Program-made: the position numbers and the translations under genes
Notes under the pieces: model-generated
The model's database searches: none
Told to the model about the DNA's origin: nothing
The model's input: only the letters and a program-made list of their open reading frames with translations
Part shown: one piece after another, positions 1 through 7,677 of the stretch
Layout: each line of letters starts with the position of its first letter
Numbering within the stretch: position 1 is the first letter of the stretch
Assembly (NCBI GenBank): GCA_015665455.1
Contig: JADFAD010000006.1
Span: 1,116,001-1,180,000, forward strand
Length of the DNA stretch: 64,000 nucleotides
Direction: 5' to 3'
Source of the DNA: Oceanospirillaceae bacterium
GTDB lineage: Bacteria; Pseudomonadota; Gammaproteobacteria; Pseudomonadales; Litoribrevibacteraceae

Positions 1-279
1 CGAGCGATGAAAGAGCATCAAAAAGCTTGGGTCAATCTTTTAGGTAGCTTATTTCTACTGCTTCCAATGATGATATTCATTGGTGTCGTGAGCTGGGATT
101 ACATTGCATTTTCTTGGTCAATACTCGAAAAATCACAAGAAGCAGGCGGCTTACCCTTCGTTTACCTTTTAAAAACACTTATTTTAGGCATGGTTTTTAG
201 CATAAGTATCCAAGGCGTAGCTGAGATTCTACGATGCGCCGCCCTATTAGAGCGTCATTATTCTAAGGAGGCAAACTGA
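1..279 (+). CDS. dctQ: TRAP transporter small permease (DctQ-like), 5' partial
   Basis: The reading frame is open to the window edge and this is the C-terminal half of a small TRAP permease; complete DctQ proteins are about 160-190 residues and only about 92 are visible. Two hydrophobic segments are present (around LLGSLFLLLPMMIFIGVV and LLKTLILGMVFSISI), matching the last two of the four helices of the family. The protein sits in the inner membrane and pairs with the large permease DctM. Its stop overlaps the dctM start (TGATG), so the two are translationally coupled. The visible internal ATG at base 7 is unlikely to be the real start because the frame continues upstream. The substrate cannot be read from this subunit. 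Confidence 0.85.
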   Translation, partial: RAMKEHQKAWVNLLGSLFLLLPMMIFIGVVSWDYIAFSWSILEKSQEAGGLPFVYLLKTLILGMVFSISIQGVAEILRCAALLERHYSKEAN

Positions 280-1667
280 TGGAATTTATGCCTCTGTTTA
301 TGTTTTTAACCATTTGCATCGTATTAATGATGGGATTCCCCGTTGCCTTTACATTAGGTGGCATCGCACTTGCCTTTGCAGGCGTAGGATTATTAACAGG
401 TACCTTCGATGGCGCCTTCTTAGAAGCCTTTCCTAATCGACTGTTCGGTCTGATCAGCAATCAAACGCTCATGGCTGTACCATTTTTTGTCTTCATGGGC
501 GTGATGTTGCAAAAATCGAAAGTTGCCGAAGATTTGCTCGAAAGTATGTCCCTTCTATTTGGCAGCTGGCCAGGCGGTGTTGGTATTGCAGTGACCGTCG
601 TCGGAATGTTAATGGCAGCAAGTACAGGGATTGTAGGCGCAACAGTTGTGACCATGGGGTTAATATCATTACCCGCCATGATCAAACAAGGGTACGACCC
701 TAAACTGGCCACAGGGGCCATTTGCGCCACAGGCACCCTTGGCCAAATTATTCCACCATCCATTGCCTTAGTGATTCTCGGAGATGTGCTTTCTAGCGCG
801 TATCAACAAGCACAATTAAGCATGGGCATCTTTTCACCTAAAACAGTTTCTGTTGGCGATTTATTTGTCGGGGCCATTATCCCTGGTCTAATTCTGGTCA
901 TGCTTTACGGCTTTTATATTTACCTAACAGCCCTGTTTAAGCCCGAGACTGCCCCCACTGTATCCAGAAAAGAAATGATCGATAACAACGATCATGACCA
1001 CTTATGGAAAATCATCTTACAGGGCTTAGTACCGCCGCTAATTCTTATCATCAGCGTTCTTGGTTCAATCGTAGGAGGTATTGCAACGCCGACTGAGGCT
1101 GCATCAGTGGGCGCTTTCGGTGCTACGGTACTTGCTGCATTCCGAAAAAAGCTGTCCCTAGACTGCTTAAGAGACGTATGCCAACAAACCACCCAAGTGA
1201 CTTGTATGGTTTTCATGATATTCATCGGTGCGGCCATATTTTCGTTGGTATTCCGAGGTTTCGGAGGGGAAGAACTGATTCAATCCGCGTTTGAAAATAT
1301 ACCTGGCGGTGCATTAGGTGCAATGCTTGTTGTAATGATAGTGATATTTCTATTAGGTTTCATATTGGACTTTATAGAAATCACATTTGTCGTCGTTCCT
1401 ATCGTCGCGCCAATTTTACTGGCTATGGGTCTGGACCCTGTTTGGTTAGGCATCATGATCGCCATTAACCTTCAAACGTCTTTCCTAACCCCTCCTTTTG
1501 GATTTGCGTTATTTTATTTACGCGGTGTGGCGCCACCAGAGGTAAAAACATCCGACATGTACAAAGGGGTGATTCCGTTTATTATCATCCAATTATTACT
1601 GCTAATCGGATTAGCCTTCTTCCCAGAATTAGCCACTTGGTTACCTGAACAAGTTTACGGCAACTAA
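279..1667 (+). CDS. dctM: TRAP transporter large permease DctM
   Basis: 462 residues, the normal length for the DctM channel subunit of tripartite ATP-independent periplasmic transporters, which use a sodium gradient to import organic acids delivered by a DctP-type binding protein. The sequence is almost entirely hydrophobic, with about 12 membrane segments. Family landmarks are visible: the N-terminal MGFPVAFTLGG stretch, a G-rich ASTGIVGATVVTMGLISLP segment and the C-terminal LQTSFLTPPFGFALFYLRG motif. The start codon overlaps the dctQ stop and is preceded by AAGGAG. The long loop near residues 165-190 and the overall style suggest the mannitol/chloroaromatic or 2-oxoacid (TakM-like) branch. 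A matching DctP lies 2.4 kb away on the other strand. Confidence 0.95.
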   Translation: MEFMPLFMFLTICIVLMMGFPVAFTLGGIALAFAGVGLLTGTFDGAFLEAFPNRLFGLISNQTLMAVPFFVFMGVMLQKSKVAEDLLESMSLLFGSWPGGVGIAVTVVGMLMAASTGIVGATVVTMGLISLPAMIKQGYDPKLATGAICATGTLGQIIPPSIALVILGDVLSSAYQQAQLSMGIFSPKTVSVGDLFVGAIIPGLILVMLYGFYIYLTALFKPETAPTVSRKEMIDNNDHDHLWKIILQGLVPPLILIISVLGSIVGGIATPTEAASVGAFGATVLAAFRKKLSLDCLRDVCQQTTQVTCMVFMIFIGAAIFSLVFRGFGGEELIQSAFENIPGGALGAMLVVMIVIFLLGFILDFIEITFVVVPIVAPILLAMGLDPVWLGIMIAINLQTSFLTPPFGFALFYLRGVAPPEVKTSDMYKGVIPFIIIQLLLLIGLAFFPELATWLPEQVYGN

Positions 1668-1675
1668 CCAGTACC

Positions 1676-1713
1676 TTTGTCTGACAGGCGAATAATCCCA
1701 CCTGTCAGACAAA
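1676..1713 (+). terminator. Stem-loop terminator after dctQM
   Basis: A perfect 13-bp inverted repeat (TTTGTCTGACAGG with CCTGTCAGACAAA) and a 12-base loop lie 8 bases after the dctM stop. The outer A/T pairs supply a short T-tract on either strand. The position fits a transcription terminator for the TRAP operon; a long T-run is missing, so termination strength is uncertain. Confidence 0.65.
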
Positions 1714-1744
1714 AGCGTTCTATTTATCACCATATAACACTCCC

Positions 1745-1786
1745 TTGATTCACATCAAAACCCGATCGTTTCAGGTCTTCTACACT
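1745..1786 (+). promoter_or_regulatory. Anr/FNR-type promoter of hemN
   Basis: The sequence TTGATTCACATCAA at 1745-1758 is an exact match to the FNR/Anr consensus TTGAT-N4-ATCAA. A -10-like hexamer TACACT lies at 1781-1786, which predicts a transcript start near 1793 and puts the centre of the box at -41.5, the class II activator position. This predicts oxygen-limited activation of hemN, as known for E. coli and pseudomonad hemN genes. Confidence 0.85.
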
Positions 1787-1856
1787 CAACTCATATAAAA
1801 CGTTAAACACACCAAACGTTATTATTAATAATCGTAGTTTTGTTAACTGAGTAGAC

Positions 1857-3266
1857 GTGGAGCCAAGGGCAATGACAGAGTTATCAACCGACTTTTCAAA
1901 CTTTCATTGGGACGATGAAATGATTCGTCGCTATGAAGGCAAGGGCCCAAGGTACACTTCATACCCGACAGCGCTCAGTTTCGCACCGATCAAACAGAAC
2001 CAATTCATTGCGCACGCAGCAGCAAACAACCATATAGAAGAACCGATCTCGCTCTATGTCCATGTGCCATTTTGCGAGCGACTTTGTTTCTACTGCGGCT
2101 GCAATAAGATTGTGACGCAACAAAAAACGAAGGCCGACCCATACATCGATGCATTAAGCACCGAAATGGAAATTATTGGCCCACACTTCAATAAACGAAA
2201 AGTTCAGCAACTTCACTTTGGTGGCGGTACACCGAATTACCTAACCAAAGAACAGTTTCAAAAAGTTATAACTAACCTAAAAAAGCACTTTGATTTGGAC
2301 ATGGACAGAGATGGGGAATACTCCATCGAAGTTGACCCGAGAACGCTCACCACCGAACAAGTTTCTCACTACCGTAAACTGGGTATCAACCGAATCAGCA
2401 TGGGCATTCAGGACTTTGACCCTGATGTTCAAAATGCCATTAACCGAGTTCAGACCTATGCAGAAGTAGAAACCATTGTGAGTGCTGCCCGAGGTTGCGG
2501 TTACAAATCCATCAGTTTTGATTTGATCTATGGTCTCCCACTGCAAACAACCACAACGTTTGAGAAGACCTTAGAACAAGTCATTGAATTAGACCCTGAC
2601 CGAATTGCAGTCTTTAATTACGCGCACTTGCCTGAACGCTTTAAATCACAACGGTTGATTGATAGCGACAGCATTCCATCCAGCGCAACGAAGCTTGATC
2701 TATTGCATCTAACCATCTCGAAGTTAATGGAAGCAGGTTATGTCTATATAGGTATGGACCACTTTGCCAAAGCCGATGACGAACTTTGTAAAGCACAAAG
2801 AGCAGGTACTCTTCAGCGCAACTTTCAGGGTTATTCAACCAACAACGAATTGGATCTTGTTGGACTAGGGGCGTCTTCCATTAGCCTTGTTCAGGGGCTG
2901 TACAGTCAAAATGCCAAAGGCCTTAAACTGTATCAAAATTTCTTAGCCCAAGAGATCTTACCCGTTGAGAAAGGTTACCAACTCAATAAAGACGATGAAC
3001 TCAGAAAAGATCTCATCATGACTCTGGCTTGCCAATACAAATTGAACTTCCAGAGCTTTGAAGACAAATACCATATTCGTTTTGTTGATTACTTCGCTAA
3101 AGAATTAAATTCATTGTCACAATTTATTGCGGATGACATGATCACGTTAAGCGAAGGCGACTTAATAATTAACCAATCCGGTCGTTTACTGATCCGATCA
3201 ATCTGCATGGCATTTGATGCACATATGAATCCGGAATTACAGCAACGATTCTCCAAAGTTATTTAA
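1857..3266 (+). CDS. hemN: Oxygen-independent coproporphyrinogen III oxidase
   Basis: Radical SAM enzyme that decarboxylates two propionates of coproporphyrinogen III to give protoporphyrinogen IX in anaerobic haem synthesis; cytosolic. The N-terminal GPRYTSYPTA motif and the CERLCFYCGCNK cluster (C73, C77, C80 and following C82 when counted from the GTG) are diagnostic of true HemN rather than HemW, as is the conserved GGGTPNYL segment. About 469 residues compares with 457 in E. coli. The start is uncertain: GTG at 1857 has only a weak GAG upstream, and ATG at 1872 has AAGGG but only two bases of spacing; an in-frame stop sits just upstream of the GTG. The gene is monocistronic, with an FNR box upstream and a hairpin terminator downstream. 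Confidence 0.96.
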   Translation: MEPRAMTELSTDFSNFHWDDEMIRRYEGKGPRYTSYPTALSFAPIKQNQFIAHAAANNHIEEPISLYVHVPFCERLCFYCGCNKIVTQQKTKADPYIDALSTEMEIIGPHFNKRKVQQLHFGGGTPNYLTKEQFQKVITNLKKHFDLDMDRDGEYSIEVDPRTLTTEQVSHYRKLGINRISMGIQDFDPDVQNAINRVQTYAEVETIVSAARGCGYKSISFDLIYGLPLQTTTTFEKTLEQVIELDPDRIAVFNYAHLPERFKSQRLIDSDSIPSSATKLDLLHLTISKLMEAGYVYIGMDHFAKADDELCKAQRAGTLQRNFQGYSTNNELDLVGLGASSISLVQGLYSQNAKGLKLYQNFLAQEILPVEKGYQLNKDDELRKDLIMTLACQYKLNFQSFEDKYHIRFVDYFAKELNSLSQFIADDMITLSEGDLIINQSGRLLIRSICMAFDAHMNPELQQRFSKVI

Positions 3267-3276
3267 ACATCATCTG

Positions 3277-3301
3277 CGCCTCGGTCGTCTGATCCGAGGC
3301 G
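3277..3301. terminator. Bidirectional terminator between convergent genes
   Basis: An 8-bp perfect stem (CGCCTCGG with CCGAGGCG) around a 9-base loop lies between the hemN stop and the stop of the convergent secreted-protein gene. The downstream plus-strand bases are T-rich. It can serve both genes. Confidence 0.6.
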
Positions 3302-3324
3302 TTCTACTTAGAGAATAAATCCCA

Positions 3325-3885
3325 TTAGGGCTGCATTTCAGAGCCCGTCATCGCCTTCAATTGAGGGAGGAATGATTTAACAACGCGCTTATCACCTTCT
3401 GGAGCATTTTTAGCAGATTCAAAAACAGCAGCGCTTTGTTTCATCGAGTTTTGCATCATCTGCTTCTGCTCCGCGGGAATATTGGGGTTGTTCATCATCG
3501 TTTCCATTTGCTGCATCATTTGCTCCATTTCAGGCCCCCGATCACCCATCTCAATGGCTAAGTACGCCGACATAATACGCCCGCCGACCTCAGCCCACTG
3601 TTCAGGCGAATCAAAGCCATAATCATCGATGATATTCTCAAACTGACCATAGAGACCGGTACCTTTTAACGCAACAATTCCTTGCTGAAAAGCCTCCATA
3701 GGTGTGCCCTGATTTTCAATATCAGCATCGAAAGGTTTCAACTTCCCTTCATACTGCTTACCAAAACTTTCCACTGCAGACTGACTGTCTAACCACCCTT
3801 GAACTGATCCTGACGTTAGCCCATCAGCAACAGCCACTTGGGAATAACAGACCAGCGCAAACATAATCCCTAATATCTTATTCAT
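3325..3885 (-). CDS. Secreted protein of unknown function
   Basis: 186 residues with a clear Sec signal peptide (residues 1-20, cleavage after VAVA-D likely) and no other hydrophobic segment, so probably periplasmic. The mature part is helical and contains a methionine/glutamine-rich stretch at about residues 118-145 (EMEQMMQQMETMMNNP is part of it) of the kind seen in periplasmic chaperone-like or metal-binding proteins. I do not recognise a named family. It is alone on its strand, convergent with hemN, and separated from the upstream dctP by a strong dctP terminator, so it has its own promoter somewhere in 3886-3938. Confidence 0.8.
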   Translation of the reverse strand: MNKILGIMFALVCYSQVAVADGLTSGSVQGWLDSQSAVESFGKQYEGKLKPFDADIENQGTPMEAFQQGIVALKGTGLYGQFENIIDDYGFDSPEQWAEVGGRIMSAYLAIEMGDRGPEMEQMMQQMETMMNNPNIPAEQKQMMQNSMKQSAAVFESAKNAPEGDKRVVKSFLPQLKAMTGSEMQP

Positions 3886-3938
3886 CTATGTTTCCTTTTC
3901 TAAATGCTCTTTCTAAGTGCCTTTTTCTAAACAATAAA

Positions 3939-3967
3939 AAAGGCCTCTACATAATGAAGAGGCCTTT
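3939..3967 (-). terminator. Intrinsic terminator of dctP
   Basis: A perfect 10-bp stem (AAAGGCCTCT with AGAGGCCTTT) and a 9-base loop; on the minus strand it is followed by a run of six T. It lies about 70 bases past the dctP stop and is a canonical Rho-independent terminator. Confidence 0.9.
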
Positions 3968-4039
3968 GCAGTATAGACGCTGAATTGGCACATCCATCAA
4001 ATCAAATCAAATGAATTTACCAATACGTCAGTCAAAACA

Positions 4040-5155
4040 TCAACTACCTGCTGAACGGGCATTAATATACGCCTGCTCAGACAATTGATGCCAATTACTT
4101 ACCCCTTCACGGAAAGCAATGAAAGACTCGTAAACCTTCTTGGAGAGAGGATCATTCTCTGCTGCTTCAGCTACGACCAAATCGGCCGTCTTTTTCAGCT
4201 CGGCCAATACTTCATCAGGAAGGCGACGTATTTCAACGTTGTGCTTATTAATTAATTCACTCAAAGATGCATTATTTCGAGCAGTGTATTCATCCAACAT
4301 ATCTTGGTTGATGGCTTTACATGCAACCTTAAGAATTTCTTGGAGATCCAAAGGTAAAGCGTCTAATGCAGGCTTATTGATAGAAAACTCCATCATTGAA
4401 CCAGGCTCATGCCAGCCTGGGTAATAACAAAACTTTGCTGCCTTATAGAGGCCAAACGCCAAATCATTATAAGGACCGACCCACTCAGTTGCATCAATCG
4501 CACCTGTTTGCAGCGCAGTAAATAATTCACCACCAGGAATATTTACAGGTGTTCCACCCACACGCTTAAGAACCTCGCCCCCTAGGCCAGGAATACGCAT
4601 TTTCAGACCCTTAAGGTCTTCAATCGAGTTGATCTCTTTATTAAACCAACCGGCCATCTGAACACCGGTATTACCACCAGGCAAAGGATAAACATTATGC
4701 TGGGCATAGATTTCTTCCCACAGAGCCTGACCGCCACCGTAGTTAATCCAAGCATTAATTTCTTGCGCCGTTAACCCAAAAGGAACAGACGTGAAGAATT
4801 GAGACGCGGGGATTTTTCCTTTCCAGTAATACGCACCACTGTGACCAATTTGTGCTGTGCCGCGAGAAACAGCATCAAACACCTCAAGCGCAGGAACCAG
4901 CTCGCCAGCGCCATACACTTTAATCTTTAAACGGCCATTCGACATCGACTCAACCATTTTGGCCAAGCGTTCTGGCGCCATCCCTAAGCCAGGAAAATTC
5001 TTTGGCCAAGAAGTCACCAGTTTCCATTCATACGTTTGCTGTGCAGCGGCATCGCCACCCGCAGCCGGTGCGCACTCGTCTTTACTCTGACAACCTGATA
5101 GCGCAGCCGCTGCTGCGCCGATGCCTGCAATCGTTAAAATCTCGCGGCGTTTCAT
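4040..5155 (-). CDS. dctP: TRAP transporter substrate-binding protein (DctP, TakP-like)
   Basis: 371 residues. The N-terminus MKRREILTIAGIGAAAAALS followed by GC has a twin-arginine-like RR and a lipobox-like cysteine at about residue 22, so it is probably Tat-exported and may be lipid-anchored. The mature protein matches the TRAP SBP fold: WKLVTSWPKNFPGLG near the N-terminus, VYGAGELVPALEVFDAVSRG, the substrate-arginine region LKMRIPGLGGEVLKRVGG, and ATEWVGPYNDLAFG. These resemble TakP and related 2-oxoacid or carboxylate binders rather than C4-dicarboxylate DctP. A good AAGGAGTGAG ribosome site precedes the ATG. Its permeases are probably dctQM at 1-1667, on the other strand and separated by hemN. 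An inverted repeat sits in its upstream region and a strong terminator follows. Confidence 0.93.
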   Translation of the reverse strand: MKRREILTIAGIGAAAAALSGCQSKDECAPAAGGDAAAQQTYEWKLVTSWPKNFPGLGMAPERLAKMVESMSNGRLKIKVYGAGELVPALEVFDAVSRGTAQIGHSGAYYWKGKIPASQFFTSVPFGLTAQEINAWINYGGGQALWEEIYAQHNVYPLPGGNTGVQMAGWFNKEINSIEDLKGLKMRIPGLGGEVLKRVGGTPVNIPGGELFTALQTGAIDATEWVGPYNDLAFGLYKAAKFCYYPGWHEPGSMMEFSINKPALDALPLDLQEILKVACKAINQDMLDEYTARNNASLSELINKHNVEIRRLPDEVLAELKKTADLVVAEAAENDPLSKKVYESFIAFREGVSNWHQLSEQAYINARSAGS

Positions 5156-5181
5156 TTCTCACTCCTTGTTTTATTATTCTT

Positions 5182-5203
5182 AAACAACGTAATAACGTTG
5201 TTT
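5182..5203. promoter_or_regulatory. Palindrome between uvrD and dctP
   Basis: AAACAACGT and ACGTTGTTT form a perfect 9-bp inverted repeat with a 4-base spacer, 27 bases upstream of the dctP start and 41 bases after the uvrD stop. It is A/T-rich, with short T-runs on either side. It could be an operator for a dctP regulator or a weak uvrD terminator; the sequence alone does not decide. Confidence 0.45.
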
Positions 5204-5243
5204 TTATATCAATGTTCGTATTTATGAAATAGTAATCAAAGTG

Positions 5244-7388
5244 TTACAATATCTGAAGGTTAGCATACGCCAACATTAACCACTTGGTACCGTCTTCACT
5301 AAAATTCACTTGAACTCTTGCATTGGCACCTTGGCCTTCACAGTTCATTACCGTACCTTCACCAAAAACTTCATGATAAACACGCTGACCTAACGGTACC
5401 AACGTAGAATCCGGCACACCAATCGAAGCAACGGCAGGTTTCGTGATAGGCGCTTTCACTCTCAACTCATTCAAGTGCTCTGAAGGTATCTCATTGATGA
5501 ACCGAGACAATCGGTTAAATGTTTCATTTCCATACAGTCGGCGACTTTCAGCATGGGTCAGAACTAACTTATCCATCGCTCGAGTAATACCTACGTAAGC
5601 CAAACGACGCTCTTCTTCAAGACGTCCGGGCTCATCGGCTGACATTTTATGAGGGAATAACCCTTCTTCCATACCAACCATAAAGACCAAAGGAAACTCC
5701 AAACCCTTCGCCGAGTGCAACGTCATCATTTGAACGGCCGACTCATATTCACTGGCCTGAGTATCACCAGCGTCCAGCGCAGCACTGTCTAGAAATGCGG
5801 CTAATTCAGAAGAATGGCCATCTTCATTGCGGAATTGACGTGCCGCACTCACCAGCTCCTGCATGTTTTCTACACGACTTCGACCGGCTTCACCCTTTTC
5901 TTTTAAATGGTGATCAATCAAACCACTGCGCTCTACTATTTGTGCAACCACTTCATCCAGAGCCAGATCTTGGGTTGAATTTGACATCTCATCCACTAAT
6001 CGAACAAAACCATCCACAGCATTTGAAGCCCTAGCCGTTAATAGTTTAAGTGACACCATTTCATTTGCTGCGTGCCACAGGGAAATATTCTGCTGGCGCG
6101 CAAAGTCACGTATTTGTTCAGCCGTCTTGTTACCAATGCCTCGTGTCGGGACATTTAAAACACGATCAAACGCAGGATCATCATGTCGATTAGATAACAA
6201 CCGTAAATACGACATGGCATTACGAATTTCTAGGCGATCATAAAAACGCTGACCACCATAAATGCGGTACGGTGTACCTGATCTTAATAATGCTTCTTCC
6301 AAAACACGTGATTGAGCATTGGAGCGATACAAAATGGCAATTTCGTCTAATTTATGGTCATTACGTTGCCAATCATCAATGCGCTCAGAAATAAACCGAG
6401 CTTCATCTTGCTCATTAAACGCTTCATACAAATCAATTTGTTCACCATCACCGTCTTCCGTCCAAAGCTCTTTACCCAAACGGTCCGGATTATTCTGGAT
6501 CAAAGCATTAGCCGCTTTCAGAATGTGACCTGTCGAACGGTAGTTTTGCTCCAGGCGAACCGACTCAGCGCCTGAAAAGTCCGTTTGGAACTGACGAATA
6601 TTTTCAACCTTGGCACCACGCCAACCATAAATAGACTGATCATCATCCCCCACCGCCATAACATGCGTGGTCTTACCCGCCAGCACTCTAAGCCAAGCGT
6701 ATTGAATGGTGTTGGTATCTTGGAATTCGTCCACCAGCAGATTCGTAAAACGCTTTTGGTAATGCGCTAGAACATCCGGTCTTTTCAGCCATAACTCATG
6801 AGAGCGTAGAAGCAACTCACCAAAATCAACAAGACCGCCCCGTTGGCAAGTCTGCTCATACGCCTTATAAACCTCAATCATTCGGTTGTAATAAGGGTCG
6901 TAGGACGTCGGAATGTGATCCGCTCTCAAACCTTCATCTTTTTGATTGTTGATGTAGTTCTGAACTTGTTTCGGTGGCCACTGAGATTCATCCAGCTGCT
7001 GTTCACGAAGAATTCGTTTAACCAAGCGCAGCTGATCGTCCGAATCAAGCACTTGAAAGTTTTCAGGCAAATCTACATCTTGCCAATGAAGCTTTAACAG
7101 TCGATGGGCCAAACCATGGAATGTACCTACCCACATGCCCTGAATGGAAGAATCCAAAAGCTCTTCAATTCTACCGCGCATCTCCCTTGCAGCTTTGTTG
7201 GTGAACGTCACCGCCATAATAGAGAATGGAGACACTTGCTCAACCTGCATTAACCAAGCGATGCGATGAACTAACACACGGGTTTTACCACTTCCCGCAC
7301 CCGCAAGTACCAAAAGACTGCCTTGCTCAGAAGAAACAGCCTGTCTTTGCGCATCATTTAAATGATCAAGTAAGTGGCTAATATCCAT
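5244..7388 (-). CDS. uvrD: DNA helicase II UvrD
   Basis: Superfamily 1A 3'-5' DNA helicase acting in nucleotide excision repair and methyl-directed mismatch repair, where it removes the incised oligonucleotide or strand. 714 residues against 720 in E. coli, with very high similarity from the first residue. Walker A AGAGSGKT is at residues 29-36, the Walker B box is VDEFQDTN, and helicase motifs GDDDQSIYGWRGA, LEQNYRS, MTLHSAKGLEFP and VGITRAM follow in order. The C-terminal region RVYHEVFGEGTVMNCEG is the UvrD tudor-like RNA-polymerase-binding module, which separates it from Rep. It is divergent from the GGDEF/EAL gene. Confidence 0.98.
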   Translation of the reverse strand: MDISHLLDHLNDAQRQAVSSEQGSLLVLAGAGSGKTRVLVHRIAWLMQVEQVSPFSIMAVTFTNKAAREMRGRIEELLDSSIQGMWVGTFHGLAHRLLKLHWQDVDLPENFQVLDSDDQLRLVKRILREQQLDESQWPPKQVQNYINNQKDEGLRADHIPTSYDPYYNRMIEVYKAYEQTCQRGGLVDFGELLLRSHELWLKRPDVLAHYQKRFTNLLVDEFQDTNTIQYAWLRVLAGKTTHVMAVGDDDQSIYGWRGAKVENIRQFQTDFSGAESVRLEQNYRSTGHILKAANALIQNNPDRLGKELWTEDGDGEQIDLYEAFNEQDEARFISERIDDWQRNDHKLDEIAILYRSNAQSRVLEEALLRSGTPYRIYGGQRFYDRLEIRNAMSYLRLLSNRHDDPAFDRVLNVPTRGIGNKTAEQIRDFARQQNISLWHAANEMVSLKLLTARASNAVDGFVRLVDEMSNSTQDLALDEVVAQIVERSGLIDHHLKEKGEAGRSRVENMQELVSAARQFRNEDGHSSELAAFLDSAALDAGDTQASEYESAVQMMTLHSAKGLEFPLVFMVGMEEGLFPHKMSADEPGRLEEERRLAYVGITRAMDKLVLTHAESRRLYGNETFNRLSRFINEIPSEHLNELRVKAPITKPAVASIGVPDSTLVPLGQRVYHEVFGEGTVMNCEGQGANARVQVNFSEDGTKWLMLAYANLQIL

Positions 7389-7677
7389 AATTGAGAACTT
7401 GTTCCTGCGTAAAATCGATTAATAACATTTAAACACACAACATTTACAAAGATAAATTCAATGAAAATCATTAGGTTATAAAACAAACCTAACGCTTGCT
7501 TGTTTATTGCGTTACATAAGTTTACATCCATCAAGATTTCAGTCATTATCCTGAACGACATAAAAACAATAATTATGCACCCGATGCTCGGATGATTACT
7601 TATGGAACACTCAAGTATCCAACAATTCTTGACCTGTTCCCAGCATACTGGTGCGAAATGCTTAACAGTAACGAACC
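7389..7677. other. Divergent promoter region, uvrD and c-di-GMP gene
   Basis: 289 bases, A/T-rich, between the divergent starts of uvrD and the PAS-GGDEF-EAL gene. It must hold both promoters. I see no LexA-type CTG-N10-CAG box and no convincing palindrome. An open frame crosses it on the minus strand but overlaps both neighbours and looks non-coding. Confidence 0.5.
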
